Below are positions 21,915-30,899 of a stretch of 64,000 nucleotides of DNA, piece after piece (within the stretch, counting starts at the first letter, position 1; every line of letters starts with the position of its first letter). The DNA is taken from the IMG/VR virus record IMGVR_UViG_3300046690_000230, positions 1-64,000 of that record; one strand, given 5' to 3'. This DNA is from a virus. Below the pieces are notes generated by a model, which worked only from the letters and a program-made list of their open reading frames with translations, searched no databases and was not told the origin of the DNA. The position numbers and the translations under genes are program-made.

Positions 21915-22020
21915 CGCGCAGGATTCGGACTTTCTATTTGTCCTAACTAGGCAGATAGAAGCGACGGCCCGCTGTTTAGATGGGATTCCCAACCCCTTCC
22001 ATCTAAATGGCGGGCTTTTT
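21915..22020 (+). ncRNA. Possible small RNA of about 105 nt
   Basis: A promoter-like signal and a strong intrinsic terminator are only about 110 bases apart with no reading frame between them. The internal part can pair (GGAC with GTCC around 21925-21942; TTCTAT with ATAGAA). It could instead be only an attenuating leader of the head operon. Inferred from layout. Confidence 0.35.
21967..22020 (+). terminator. Rho-independent terminator
   Basis: A long stem (GCCCGC with GCGGGC outermost, then TTTAGATGG with CCATCTAAA) closes a 15-base loop and is followed by TTTTT (22016-22020). It separates the terminase-portal block from the scaffold-capsid block and may set their expression ratio. Confidence 0.85.
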
Positions 22021-22037
22021 GCGTTTCTGGAGGCTAA

Positions 22038-22121
22038 ATGAAGCACTTCGGCAAAAAAGAAGAGAAAAAGAAAGACGGCAAGAAAAAGCACGAAGGCAAA
22101 AAGCACGAAGGGAAAAAGTAA
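22038..22121 (+). CDS. Lysine-rich peptide (27 aa)
   Basis: TGGAGG precedes the ATG. The peptide is mostly Lys, Glu and Gly with repeats of KKHEGK. The stop is directly followed by the next ATG. Likely a DNA- or scaffold-binding basic peptide. Confidence 0.5.
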   Translation: MKHFGKKEEKKKDGKKKHEGKKHEGKK

Positions 22122-22274
22122 ATGCGCGGGCACAAATCCGGTGGTTTCGCAGGCAATCTCTCCAAGCTAGGTGGTTCCGGCTCCAAACTCAAAATGAAGT
22201 CCGACATGAAAGCGGAATCAATGGTTAACCCTTCGCTCAAGAAGGGCAAGAAACAGGCTCATAAGAAGGCTTAA
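22122..22274 (+). CDS. Basic Gly/Lys-rich protein (50 aa)
   Basis: It begins MRGHKSGGFAGNLSKLGG and ends in a Lys-rich tail (KKGKKQAHKKA). The stop overlaps the next start as TAATG. Its low complexity and charge resemble the small basic proteins at 35763-36359, and it may be packaged with DNA. Confidence 0.5.
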   Translation: MRGHKSGGFAGNLSKLGGSGSKLKMKSDMKAESMVNPSLKKGKKQAHKKA

Positions 22275-22561
22275 TGGCAACGGCTCCATCACCGATGACC
22301 GCGCCGCCGACTCCTGGTGGTGGTGCGCCCGGTCCAACGACTCCGCCTGTAGCCAGTCCTTCGCCGGCACAAGCCAATCCCACGATGCAGCAAGGAACGG
22401 CACTAGCGATTGGGGTAGCAAGAAGTTTGCAGACCATTGCCAAGATGTTTCCCAGCACCGCCCCAGCAGTAGCAGATATGAACAACAAACTCCGCGATGT
22501 GGTCAGTTCGATGATGGAGGATAGCCAGTCACCGGAGCCAGCCGCTCCGCCACAAGGCTAA
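22274..22561 (+). CDS. Pro/Ala-rich head-region protein (95 aa)
   Basis: A disordered Pro-rich N-terminus (about residues 5-37) is followed by a helix (ALAIGVARSLQTIAKMFPS) and a second helix (VADMNNKLRDVVSSMMED). It could be a scaffold accessory or portal plug. Position next to the scaffold is the main evidence. Confidence 0.5.
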   Translation: MATAPSPMTAPPTPGGGAPGPTTPPVASPSPAQANPTMQQGTALAIGVARSLQTIAKMFPSTAPAVADMNNKLRDVVSSMMEDSQSPEPAAPPQG

Positions 22562-22571
22562 GGAGGCTTAA

Positions 22572-23393
22572 ATGAGCAAATACTACGACTATTTGGTAGC
22601 AAACGGGGCCAGCGCAGAAGAAGCAAAGTTACTCGATACACCCACGTCCAACCGACTTTATGAGAAGCAACAGGCTGAATTAGAAGCACAAACAGCGGCA
22701 GCGACGAAGCTGGATACAGATTTGACGAACTATCAGGCAGCGGTCAACAAGTGGCACGAAGAGAACAATGCCAAATTGATTCAGGCTCAGAACGACGCCA
22801 TTGGAGCGAAGGCTGAAGAAGCAAGGCACCGCGCCGCTCTACAGGAAGCACAGAAGCGCGGGTTGTTCGACGTAGCCAAGGATTTGGGCTGGAAGGAAGA
22901 AGCTCCTGTGGAAGCGAAGTCCGAGAACATTTCCAGAGAAGAATTTGCCAAGATTGCGGATTCCATCGGTGACAACCTAGCGGCACTCGAAGACATGGTG
23001 ATGGAACACAAGCAGTTGTTCCCAGACCGTCCGCTCTCCGTGCGTCAGCTTCGCAAGGAAGCTCTCGCCTCTGGCAAGCCCGTACATCAGTACTGGGAAG
23101 AGAAATACAAAGTACAGCAAGAGCGCGAATCCGCCGCCAACAAGCAACGTGAATCAGAAATCGCCAAGTGGAAGATGGAAGGCGCAAAGGAAAAGGAAAC
23201 TGAAATGGTTTCCAAGTATGGCAATCCTTCGACACGCACTCCTATGCCCTCGCAGCGTCCAGTTTTCGCATCTCGCACTGGAGACACAGTGCGCGAAGGC
23301 AAACAGCCTTGGGACCACGCCGATGGCCAGTTACAGAACGACCGCGTGGAACGAGTTACCAAGAAGTTGATTGAACGGCAGTACCAGAATTAA
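22572..23393 (+). CDS. Scaffolding-like protein
   Basis: AGGAGG precedes the ATG. The 273-residue protein is charged and helical, with a coiled coil around residues 28-105 and a basic C-terminus (RVERVTKKLIERQ), and it lies directly upstream of the major capsid gene. This is the standard profile and place of an internal scaffold that guides capsid assembly. Confidence 0.7.
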   Translation: MSKYYDYLVANGASAEEAKLLDTPTSNRLYEKQQAELEAQTAAATKLDTDLTNYQAAVNKWHEENNAKLIQAQNDAIGAKAEEARHRAALQEAQKRGLFDVAKDLGWKEEAPVEAKSENISREEFAKIADSIGDNLAALEDMVMEHKQLFPDRPLSVRQLRKEALASGKPVHQYWEEKYKVQQERESAANKQRESEIAKWKMEGAKEKETEMVSKYGNPSTRTPMPSQRPVFASRTGDTVREGKQPWDHADGQLQNDRVERVTKKLIERQYQN

Positions 23394-23404
23394 GGAGATG
23401 AACA

Positions 23405-24553
23405 GTGGCCGACCCAACATTTGATCAAATTAGCGCAACAACGCTAGCCGATCTCCGAGAAGACGTACTCGTAGACAACTTCTTCGTCGAGACGCCTTGG
23501 CAAAAGAAGATGCGTGCTATGGGCGCACTCGAAGACTTCAATGGCGGCACGTTCATGCAGGAACCATTCATGTATGACCGTGTGAACGGTGGCGCTATCG
23601 CTCCCGGCTCTGATGTCACCGTCATGCAGAAGCAGATTATCGCGGCTGCCGCGTTTGTGCCCAAGGAATACGTGGAGCAGGTTCCTCTGAACCTGTGGGA
23701 AACCAACGTTATCCAAGGCTCTGGTCCTGCGGTGAAGGTGAAGTTGATTGACGCCTACATGCAGAACGCGGTGCAGGCGCTCAACACCGACATCGCCATC
23801 GACTTCTACCGCCACGGGCAGAACATCACTGGCTCCAACCGCCAAATCTTCATCAACGGCTTGAGCGAAGCGCTGAACGACGGTGTCAATCCTTCGTGGG
23901 ACGGCAACGTGTTCACCACCTACGGCGGGCAGACCCGCAACGGCGTGGTGGGCAACGTCCTTAACTCGGTTCCGACTTGGGTTGGCGGCACTGACGGAAG
24001 TACGGGCCAAATCACTTACAAGACAGTCTTTGAAGCGTATCAGAACTGCGTACAACCGCCTGATGTTGGGTTGTGCAACAAGGCATTGTTCAGTTACTTG
24101 GCCGAGCGGCAGGAACCGAAACAGAGATTTGAGATGGGTGGCAAGGACATCGACGTTGGCGTATCCGGTTTGAAGGTTTTGGATGGCACTATCTTCGTTG
24201 ATAAGCTCGCGCCTTCGACCAAGTACGGCACGATTCTTCCTTCGGGCTTGAGCCAGACGACTTCCATCAAGCCGACAGCATTTACCACGCCGACCTTGAG
24301 CACGACACAAGCGGCGATTTCCAACTATCCAAGCGCCACTGCAAATACCAACCCTGGTGAGCCTTTCTTCTGGCTTCGCGTAAAGGGATGGAAACTGCGG
24401 CCTGCGTCTGACCCTGAATACAATTTCAACTTCACGCCGCCGATTCGCAGCCAGAATAACCCTGACTTGGTTGTTCTTTTCCTCAAGGCGGGTTTGAACA
24501 TTTACACAGTGCAGCCGCGTGACAACTGGCAGTTGGTTGGCGCTGGGTTCTAA
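23405..24553 (+). CDS. Major capsid protein
   Basis: The 382-residue protein follows the scaffold with AAGGAG before a GTG start. It begins ADPTFDQISATTLADLREDVL and has long beta-rich parts and VQALNTDIAIDFYRHGQNI, consistent with a coat protein of HK97-like fold. No protease gene is seen nearby. It should be one of the most strongly expressed genes. The call is by context and composition. Confidence 0.75.
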   Translation: MADPTFDQISATTLADLREDVLVDNFFVETPWQKKMRAMGALEDFNGGTFMQEPFMYDRVNGGAIAPGSDVTVMQKQIIAAAAFVPKEYVEQVPLNLWETNVIQGSGPAVKVKLIDAYMQNAVQALNTDIAIDFYRHGQNITGSNRQIFINGLSEALNDGVNPSWDGNVFTTYGGQTRNGVVGNVLNSVPTWVGGTDGSTGQITYKTVFEAYQNCVQPPDVGLCNKALFSYLAERQEPKQRFEMGGKDIDVGVSGLKVLDGTIFVDKLAPSTKYGTILPSGLSQTTSIKPTAFTTPTLSTTQAAISNYPSATANTNPGEPFFWLRVKGWKLRPASDPEYNFNFTPPIRSQNNPDLVVLFLKAGLNIYTVQPRDNWQLVGAGF

Positions 24554-24582
24554 GAGTTTTACAGGATTAAAGGAGACAAACG

Positions 24583-25260
24583 ATGGCCGGTGGAATGCTC
24601 ACAAAACAAGCGGATAGACTGACCGCTAAGTGGCTCAATGACGTTAATGACTCCGTATCAGGCGGTGCAGTAGTATCCGTCCCGACTGGTGCGCCGTCTG
24701 CCCAAGTTTCGCAGACGCAGCCTGGTGACCGCATCGTGCTTGATGACGCCACGGCATTGGCTCTGTCTGACACTACGGTAGGCACGCTCTACGGTGGCGT
24801 TTACATGTACGTAGGAACGCTGGCGACGGCAACGGCTTCTCCTGCGCGTGGGACTGGAGCTTTCTGGCGCATCTCGGACCTGCCGGGTGGAGCAACGCAG
24901 TCCTACACGGTCAGTTCGGACGTACAGCCCAACACTTTGCTGCCGGCCTACATTGCTGGCGTATTCATCAATGCGACGACCTCTTCGGGCACTGCCGTTG
25001 CGCTGACCAAGGGCAACTTTGGCTGGATTCAGGTGGCGGGAACGGCTTCCTGCTTGATGGACAATACCCTTACCTCAACCGCTCTTGCTACGACCATCAG
25101 TTCCAAGGTTTCGGCAACCACCGCATCCACTTGGGATGCTGGTGTGGCGTTGACCACGGTGACTCTCGCTAACGTTTTGGGTGTGGCGATTGGCACCCCA
25201 GTCATCTCAACGATTTCATCTGTTATCATCACTCGCGGAAACTTCTGCGGCAGAATCTAA
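24583..25260 (+). CDS. Probable head decoration protein (225 aa)
   Basis: AAGGAG precedes the ATG. The protein is Thr/Ser/Ala/Val-rich and beta-type (TTVGTLYGGVYMYVGTL; VALTKGNFGWIQVAGTAS), like decoration proteins or capsid-stabilising spikes. It lies between the capsid gene and the connectors. Confidence 0.55.
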   Translation: MAGGMLTKQADRLTAKWLNDVNDSVSGGAVVSVPTGAPSAQVSQTQPGDRIVLDDATALALSDTTVGTLYGGVYMYVGTLATATASPARGTGAFWRISDLPGGATQSYTVSSDVQPNTLLPAYIAGVFINATTSSGTAVALTKGNFGWIQVAGTASCLMDNTLTSTALATTISSKVSATTASTWDAGVALTTVTLANVLGVAIGTPVISTISSVIITRGNFCGRI

Positions 25261-25270
25261 GGAGTAACGG

Positions 25271-25663
25271 ATGGCCTTCGCTACCGGAATCAAGGTTCTT
25301 CCTGGCTACCCGCAACCAGCGGGTGCCAAGTATCAGCTTATCTTCGACCGTACCGGCACGACTTCCTATGTCCGCTACGTTACTGGAACGACTCCGGTTG
25401 GCGGAGACGTTATAAAAGCAAGTGCTCTGGGAATGGGCGGTTTTGACAACGTAGACGACACATTCGACACCACAGGCCAGATTTCTGCGGTAGTAGTTAT
25501 GGACCAAGCAGGGACTGGCAATGCGGTAGGACAGGTCACCATCAAGTATTACGCAGGGGCGACGGCTACATTGGGTGGCCAATCGCAGACGATTGGGACT
25601 GAGATTGCAGCGGGAACGAACCTGTCCACTTTCAGCTTTCGCTTTGAATGTTACATGGTCTAA
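25271..25663 (+). CDS. Small beta-rich head protein (130 aa)
   Basis: AAGGAGTAACGG precedes the ATG. The sequence is strand-rich with Gly and Thr (YVRYVTGTTPVGGDVIKA; ISAVVVMDQAGTGNAVGQVTI). It is likely another decoration or head-completion protein. Function by position only. Confidence 0.5.
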   Translation: MAFATGIKVLPGYPQPAGAKYQLIFDRTGTTSYVRYVTGTTPVGGDVIKASALGMGGFDNVDDTFDTTGQISAVVVMDQAGTGNAVGQVTIKYYAGATATLGGQSQTIGTEIAAGTNLSTFSFRFECYMV

Positions 25664-25684
25664 TCTGAGCGCCGGAGGCTCACT

Positions 25685-26701
25685 TTGGCGCTACAGGACA
25701 TGCAGGCAGAAATTCGGGGCGCGGTTCCAAAGCTCCCGTATGCCTTCACGCAAACTCTAATCAACCGCGCTTGGGGCGTCATTCGCCAATCGAACCTCTG
25801 GTCTTTTAATCTCTATGAGGGCAGTTGGATTTCTCCGCCTGTTCTGACGACGGGCACAGTCACTACGGTACAAGGCTCGGACACGGTTCAGTTCGATGCG
25901 ACGGCAACTGCTGCCATCAATGCGTGGCAAATAGCCAATCCCTATACGCTGGTGACGCAGTGCCAGTTGAGGCCAGGAGCGGTAGCGGGCATCGCGCAAA
26001 TCTACAATCTCATCCAGTACGATCAGGTGACAGGCGCAGCCACGCTAGACCGGATGTATGCAGACCCGTCCGGCACCAACGTCGCCTACCAGCTCTACCA
26101 ACTCTATTACGCCGCTCCGTTCAAAGACCATCTGACTTGGGTATCGGTACGTAACTTCCAGATGTTCCTAGACTTAGGCATTAATATGGAGCGCAATCAG
26201 ATTGACAAGATTGACCCGCAGCGTTCTATCTATCAGTGGCCCACGCAAGTCGTTCCGTACACCATTGATTATCGCGGGCAAGGCACGATTTACGAGTCTG
26301 CAACACTGGGATTTCCACTGTTTGAACTCTGGGGCCAGCCAGTCAATCCGTTCTCTTACGGCCTCTACGGCATCCGCAAAGGGGTAGACCTTGTTAACCC
26401 GACTGATACTCTTCCTATACAGGTTGGTGAAGACTGCGTTCTAGCCTTGGCGAGAACTTACGCTTACGAGTGGGCCGAAGCGAACAAGGACATGTCGCCC
26501 AGAAGCGCGGGACCGGATTTCAAGTTTCTTATCGGCAAGTCGATGGACGAATATACCAAACGGCTCATTCTCTACCGCAAGAATGACAAAGAGTTTGTAG
26601 ATGCATACTTTAGCGCCCGTAACCTAATGTGGAATGGCAACTTAGTGGGTGTGTACAACAGCCAAGCGGGTGTGGCTACTACGTACGGCGGCTACTACTA
26701 A
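25685..26701 (+). CDS. Head-tail connector/adaptor-like protein (338 aa)
   Basis: A TTG start with GGAGG six bases upstream. The N-terminal helix (LQDMQAEIRGAVPKLPYAFTQ) and the strand-rich middle resemble adaptor proteins that join portal and tail. The C-terminus is helical (YEWAEANKDMSPRS) and ends in a Gly/Tyr-rich tail. It closes the head operon. Confidence 0.55.
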   Translation: MALQDMQAEIRGAVPKLPYAFTQTLINRAWGVIRQSNLWSFNLYEGSWISPPVLTTGTVTTVQGSDTVQFDATATAAINAWQIANPYTLVTQCQLRPGAVAGIAQIYNLIQYDQVTGAATLDRMYADPSGTNVAYQLYQLYYAAPFKDHLTWVSVRNFQMFLDLGINMERNQIDKIDPQRSIYQWPTQVVPYTIDYRGQGTIYESATLGFPLFELWGQPVNPFSYGLYGIRKGVDLVNPTDTLPIQVGEDCVLALARTYAYEWAEANKDMSPRSAGPDFKFLIGKSMDEYTKRLILYRKNDKEFVDAYFSARNLMWNGNLVGVYNSQAGVATTYGGYY

Positions 26702-26710
26702 ACTTTCCTC

Positions 26711-26741
26711 TTGACCTTTTCTCCAATTATGCGACTATCAT
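26711..26741 (+). promoter_or_regulatory. Promoter candidate for the sugar island
   Basis: TTGACC (26711-26716) is followed 19 bases later by TATCAT (26736-26741). The ATG at 26751 lacks a Shine-Dalgarno and lies within 10 bases of the -10 box. Spacing is less ideal than at other sites. Confidence 0.45.
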
Positions 26742-26750
26742 CGCCATCGC

Positions 26751-27896
26751 ATGATTCTCACTCTCAATCCCTTCCATAAAACTCCTGAGATTGTTGACCC
26801 TGTTGGTCCTGAGACGGAATTATCTAACCTTGCATCTGAGTTCTATCTGTGCGGGGAAACTGCCAAAGCCATTACGATGGTGGAACTGGCTCTGAAGATT
26901 GCCCGTACCGTCCCTGTTCTAGTCAACATGGCAGTGATTCTGGAGTCTTTAGGGCGGTTCGATGAAGCATTCAAGTATGCCGAGGAAGCCTACAAGCTCA
27001 ACCCTGCCGACAAACGAACCATTAACCTATACGCTGAAGCGTTGCTGCGGCGGGGAGATTTGGCCCAAGGATGGCCGCTCTACAGCCAATCTCGCAATAC
27101 CCGTTCCCAGTTAAAGGATTTCATCCCAGAATGGACGGACCAAGGTCTAAGTGGGAAGCGCCTCTTGGTGGTAGAAGGCGAGGGCTATGGTGACAACATC
27201 TACTTTCTACGATGGTTGGCCGCTCTACGAGACTTGGGAGCAGAACTGGACTACATCTGCCAGCCTACTCTGGCACCACTGGTCGAACACATGGGATTCC
27301 GTCCCTTGGAGAACTGGGGCGGAAACGTGGACTTCCGTTTCACTGATTACGATTACCACGTCTCTATCCTTACCCTGCCCCAGAAGTTCGGAGTCACCTA
27401 CGACAACTACCAGTGGAACGGGCCTTATGTCGTGGTGGGAGCACCTGTCCGTCGCAAGATAGCTGGCGAACCCTTACGTGTAGGTATTTGCTCTCTAGCG
27501 GGAGAGGGAATGTCAGCCCGCCGACAGCGCTCTCTGCACGCCTCACAGCTTCAACCATTGATGAACTCTTTAGACCCTCGGCATAAGTGGGTCAACCTAC
27601 ACCATCACTATATCTTGCCAGACACGGTAGACCACCCAATCGTAGAGACTTGGCTAGACACCGCCAAAGCCATCTCAACTTGCGATTTAGTTGTCTCAGT
27701 TGATACGGCGGTAGCGCATCTCGCTGCTGCGATGGGAATTGTCACTTGGGTCATGCTTCCCGGCGCTTCGGCGTGGCACTACCCGCTCTACCGCCCAGAC
27801 CATCCTTTTTACCCTTCGATGAGGATGTTTCGCAACCAAGCCGAAGGTCTTGATTTCGCTGTTCAATTCGTCAGTGCGGAGTTAAACCGTCTATGA
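26751..27896 (+). CDS. TPR-glycosyltransferase fusion (381 aa)
   Basis: Residues of about 20-130 form TPR-like helical pairs (LASEFYLCGETAKAI, LNPADKRTINLYAEALLRRGD), then a GT-B-type C-terminal domain with DLVVSVDTAVAHLAAAMG, the nucleotide-sugar site pattern of heptosyltransferase-like (GT9) and related TPR glycosyltransferases. It heads the sugar island, probably leaderless. It may glycosylate virion proteins or host surface glycans (inference). Confidence 0.75.
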   Translation: MILTLNPFHKTPEIVDPVGPETELSNLASEFYLCGETAKAITMVELALKIARTVPVLVNMAVILESLGRFDEAFKYAEEAYKLNPADKRTINLYAEALLRRGDLAQGWPLYSQSRNTRSQLKDFIPEWTDQGLSGKRLLVVEGEGYGDNIYFLRWLAALRDLGAELDYICQPTLAPLVEHMGFRPLENWGGNVDFRFTDYDYHVSILTLPQKFGVTYDNYQWNGPYVVVGAPVRRKIAGEPLRVGICSLAGEGMSARRQRSLHASQLQPLMNSLDPRHKWVNLHHHYILPDTVDHPIVETWLDTAKAISTCDLVVSVDTAVAHLAAAMGIVTWVMLPGASAWHYPLYRPDHPFYPSMRMFRNQAEGLDFAVQFVSAELNRL

Positions 27897-28417
27897 TCTA
27901 CACAGGCTGTAACCAGAGAATCCCTGAATATCATTCCTGGGTTGCTCTCAATCGGGGCATGGACATTCAATCCTACGTGGAGCTGGGCTGTGGCTCCGCT
28001 TCGTTCTTGCAAGATGCAGGAGTGCCTAAAGTGGTCACGGTTGACCTGTTGCAGAATGGTCAGAGCAACGTCCATCACATCCAAGGCAACTCTCACGAAT
28101 TGGATACCCTGCATCAAGTCTTAACCTATCTGGGAGACAGGCCAGAATGCGTGTTCATCGACGCTGACCACACCTACAATGGCGTCCGGTTTGACTTCGA
28201 TGTGTGGTATCCAGTAGCGACTCGGCTTGTTGGATTCCACGACATTCTGATGCCAGGAGTAATGGAGTTCTGGTTGGAAGTCAGCCGGCAATACCCTTCC
28301 ATTCAAATTATTTCAAGGGACATCGCTTCGGCCAACAAGTGGCAGCATGGCTGTCAGACTCACACTGGCGATGTGAACTGTGGTGGCATCGGCGTTATTT
28401 TTAAGGAGATAGAATGA
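27893..28417 (+). CDS. SAM-dependent methyltransferase-like protein (174 aa)
   Basis: YVELGCGSASFLQ near residue 30 is the SAM-binding motif I, and CVFIDADHTYNGVRFDFDVWYP is the Asp-rich motif of the CmcI/Methyltransf_24 type, followed by VGFHDILMPGV. The start overlaps the previous stop as ATGA. It probably O-methylates a sugar in the same island. Confidence 0.7.
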   Translation: MIYTGCNQRIPEYHSWVALNRGMDIQSYVELGCGSASFLQDAGVPKVVTVDLLQNGQSNVHHIQGNSHELDTLHQVLTYLGDRPECVFIDADHTYNGVRFDFDVWYPVATRLVGFHDILMPGVMEFWLEVSRQYPSIQIISRDIASANKWQHGCQTHTGDVNCGGIGVIFKEIE

Positions 28418-29292
28418 GCATTGGCGTAGTATTCGCCACTACTGGTGGACCAAAGATTGAACGTTGCTTGCGTTCCTTCGCAAGAATTGAACCTGATTTA
28501 CACGCACAGGCGCATGTAGTTCTAGATGCAACTTCCAATACATGGCTGCGTCATCCGCGCATGGACGTGGGAACTATCCCCGTTCGTTCTGTCAGCAATG
28601 GAGCGCACATCAACGGCATTCTGAACCATGCTCTGCACTGGATGAAAGAACTAGGCCACTCGCACGCTCTGATGTTCCACGACGATTTGATCTTTTCTCC
28701 GCTTCCACAGCACCAAGGCAGCATCTCCAAGTGGTTAGATATTCCACAGGTGCTCTCAGGTTCTGGCATCAGCTTTGGCCACTTCGAGACGTTCACACAG
28801 GAAGGCCGCCGCCCCTCTGAAATATGGGACTACGAAGACCTAGAAGGCACTCGTCTGTGGAACTATCTCGCTTCTCTTCAGGAGCCTATCGAGGGCGGAG
28901 TGGATTTGCGGCCTCCTGGTGTCTCTTACTGGTTCCGTTCTGAAGGTGCCGACAAGGTACGCAAATGGAACCGCCTTGGCCCGACTGGCCAGATTGTTCC
29001 TATCTCTACTTGGGAGTCCGTTGGCCGTTTCGATGAAACTGCGGGTATTTTTTACGATCAGGAATACCCTTCGGAGTGCTTCCGTCGTAAACTCCCGCCT
29101 ATCTGGGCTGTTCCTAACTTTCCGTGGATTCATCTGCACAACCAGTCCATGAACCCTTGGGGCGACCCTGCACCCAACGCATTTTCTAATACAGGCGCAG
29201 CTTATGAGAAGCGATTCGGTGCGCGGGACAATCGAGCAGAGGGTTGGGCAGGATTTTGGGGTTCAAATTGGGAAGAAGAGTGGGAGGGATAA
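28414..29292 (+). CDS. GT-A-like glycosyltransferase (292 aa)
   Basis: The N-terminus (IGVVFATTGGPKIERCLRSF) and HALMFHDDLIFS, where HDD stands in the place of a DXD metal site, fit a GT-A nucleotide-diphospho-sugar transferase. The C-terminal half is Trp- and Pro-rich. Coupled to the methyltransferase gene. The acceptor is unknown. Confidence 0.55.
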   Translation: MSIGVVFATTGGPKIERCLRSFARIEPDLHAQAHVVLDATSNTWLRHPRMDVGTIPVRSVSNGAHINGILNHALHWMKELGHSHALMFHDDLIFSPLPQHQGSISKWLDIPQVLSGSGISFGHFETFTQEGRRPSEIWDYEDLEGTRLWNYLASLQEPIEGGVDLRPPGVSYWFRSEGADKVRKWNRLGPTGQIVPISTWESVGRFDETAGIFYDQEYPSECFRRKLPPIWAVPNFPWIHLHNQSMNPWGDPAPNAFSNTGAAYEKRFGARDNRAEGWAGFWGSNWEEEWEG

Positions 29293-29681
29293 TGCCTACT
29301 GCTAAACAATGGTCAAGGATGTCTCCTGAAGCCCGCGCACATTCATTAGCAAAAATGAAGGAGTACTACCATAAGCACAGGGAAAAGAGAATGAAAAATG
29401 CTAGGGATTGGGCATTGGCTCATCCTGAGCATGTTAGAGCACGAGCACGTGCTGACGGAAGAAGAAAGCGAGGTCTTCATGTAGTAGGAGGAGAAAAAAG
29501 AGTAGGAACATGTCCGTTATGTTCCAAGGCTGGGCCATTGGTTCCAGACCATCCATTTGGTATTGATATGGTAAGAGACTGGATTTGTAGAAAATGTAAC
29601 ATGCAATTGGGTCAGTACGAAGCCAGAGAATCCAATGGTCAGCATCAGAAGTTTCGGGAGTATCTGGCGAGGTTTGTGTGA
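29292..29681 (+). CDS. HNH / endonuclease VII-like gene inside the island (129 aa)
   Basis: After an Arg/Lys-rich N-terminus, CPLCSKAGPLVPDHPFGIDMVRDW and CRKCN form a His/Asp zinc-nuclease core. The start overlaps the previous stop as TAATG and the stop overlaps the next GTG, so it was slotted in without breaking coupling. It is A-rich relative to neighbours. Likely a free-standing homing endonuclease. Confidence 0.7.
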   Translation: MPTAKQWSRMSPEARAHSLAKMKEYYHKHREKRMKNARDWALAHPEHVRARARADGRRKRGLHVVGGEKRVGTCPLCSKAGPLVPDHPFGIDMVRDWICRKCNMQLGQYEARESNGQHQKFREYLARFV

Positions 29682-30529
29682 AAGTTCTATATCTGAGTGG
29701 TGCTACTGGGGCCGATTATATGGCGGATATGCTGTTTCATGGTTTACGTACCTTGCTTGGTCCTGATTTGGTTGATGTCAACCGTCTCGATTTCATGTAC
29801 AGGGACTGGCCTCATCCGCCTTTCTACTCCATCTACGGACTACTCACAGAACCAGATGGCATAGACCGTACCGACATAGAAGCCAAAATTGCCAATCATT
29901 ACTTCGACTTGATTGTGTACGGGTCAATCCATCGTTTCCGCCAGTGCATGGATTTGGTCTGGCAGCACTACCCTCCCAACAAGGTTGTGTATATTGACGG
30001 CGAAGACGATCATTCCACAATCATTCTAGGCAACACGGGGATTTACTTTAAGCGCGAACTTGCCGATATTCACCCTTCATCGTATCTTCCAATCCAGTTC
30101 TGCATTCCCAAGGAAAAGATTCGCCCTATCGATCTATCGCGCAAGACTCGCTTAATGTCTCCGCTAATCCCCGGCGATACTTCCACTTACATCTACTATG
30201 GCGATGAGTCCAAGTACTACGACCAATACAGCGAATCTTATTTTGGTCGCACCAAGAAAAAGGGTGGTTGGGATTGTTGCAGGCATCATGAAATTCTAGC
30301 GGCTGGGACGTTGCCATATTTTCAGGACTTTGAAAATTGTCCTCCATTGACTCTTTTCAATTTCAATAGAAGTTTAATAAAAATGGCAAAAGAAATGTAT
30401 GACAATTGGAGTGATGATCATTGGCAGGTTGAAGTATACGAGACTGTACTTTCTCAATTACAAAATTTTAGTCTAACCACCACAGAAGCGATGGCCAAGT
30501 ACGTCCTTGATACGGTAGGAGCGGCATGA
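29678..30529 (+). CDS. Probable glycosyltransferase (283 aa)
   Basis: It starts VLYLSGATGADYMADMLF and has HYFDLIVYGSIHRF plus a C-terminal CCRHHEILAAGTLPYFQDFE, which resembles the GT-B acceptor and donor end that many surface-sugar transferases show (ExHHEILAAGTLP). The final third is AT-rich compared with the start. It is coupled to the upstream HNH gene and the downstream methyltransferase remnant. Confidence 0.5.
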   Translation: MKVLYLSGATGADYMADMLFHGLRTLLGPDLVDVNRLDFMYRDWPHPPFYSIYGLLTEPDGIDRTDIEAKIANHYFDLIVYGSIHRFRQCMDLVWQHYPPNKVVYIDGEDDHSTIILGNTGIYFKRELADIHPSSYLPIQFCIPKEKIRPIDLSRKTRLMSPLIPGDTSTYIYYGDESKYYDQYSESYFGRTKKKGGWDCCRHHEILAAGTLPYFQDFENCPPLTLFNFNRSLIKMAKEMYDNWSDDHWQVEVYETVLSQLQNFSLTTTEAMAKYVLDTVGAA

Positions 30530-30849
30530 GCGTAAACATTGAAAACGCACTAAAGATTACAGGTTGGATGGAGGACCATTCCTTGGTCTGGTTGGCAGAA
30601 CAGGCGGCAATTCACAATTCCATCGTAGAAGTGGGTTGCTGGCGCGGGAAATCAACTACTTGTCTGGCCGACAATACTTCTGGAATCGTTTATGCCGTTG
30701 ACCATTGGAAGGGCAGTGAGGAGCACCAACCTGTCGATGAAGAGAAGTTGTATCAGATGTTTCTTGACCAGATGGCTCCGTCCATGATGCAGGCTACGAC
30801 CCAGTTGAACGTGCAGCCAATGACCTGCTTCCAAGCAACAAGCATGTAG
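30526..30849 (+). pseudogene. Truncated SAM methyltransferase remnant
   Basis: The first 80 residues match a Methyltransf_24-like N-terminus (SIVEVGCWRGKSTTCLAD, GIVYAVDHWKGS), but the frame ends at about 107 residues, before the acidic motif and the rest of the fold. A second frame over the end (SNKHVGSMWVVYL) runs to a TGA that overlaps the ATG at 30872. This looks like an internal deletion or frameshift beside the HNH insertion. Confidence 0.6.
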
Positions 30850-30871
30850 GCAGTATGTGGGTAGTCTACCT

Positions 30872-30899
30872 ATGAGAGCACTTGTTACCGGAGGAGCAT
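30872..30899 (+). pseudogene. Fossil 5' end of a sugar epimerase gene
   Basis: An ATGA-coupled start encodes MRALVTGGA, the opening of an NAD-binding Rossmann fold, and is cut after Gly-Gly-Ala exactly where the HNH gene ends (30900). The intact epimerase starts anew at 31337 with SRCLVSGGAGFLGSHV. Two starts for one enzyme suggest an insertion followed by replacement. Confidence 0.6.

Noticed and set aside
23444-24310. Long minus-strand frame opposite the capsid gene
   Set aside because: A shadow of the high-confidence capsid gene, with no ribosome-binding site or motif.
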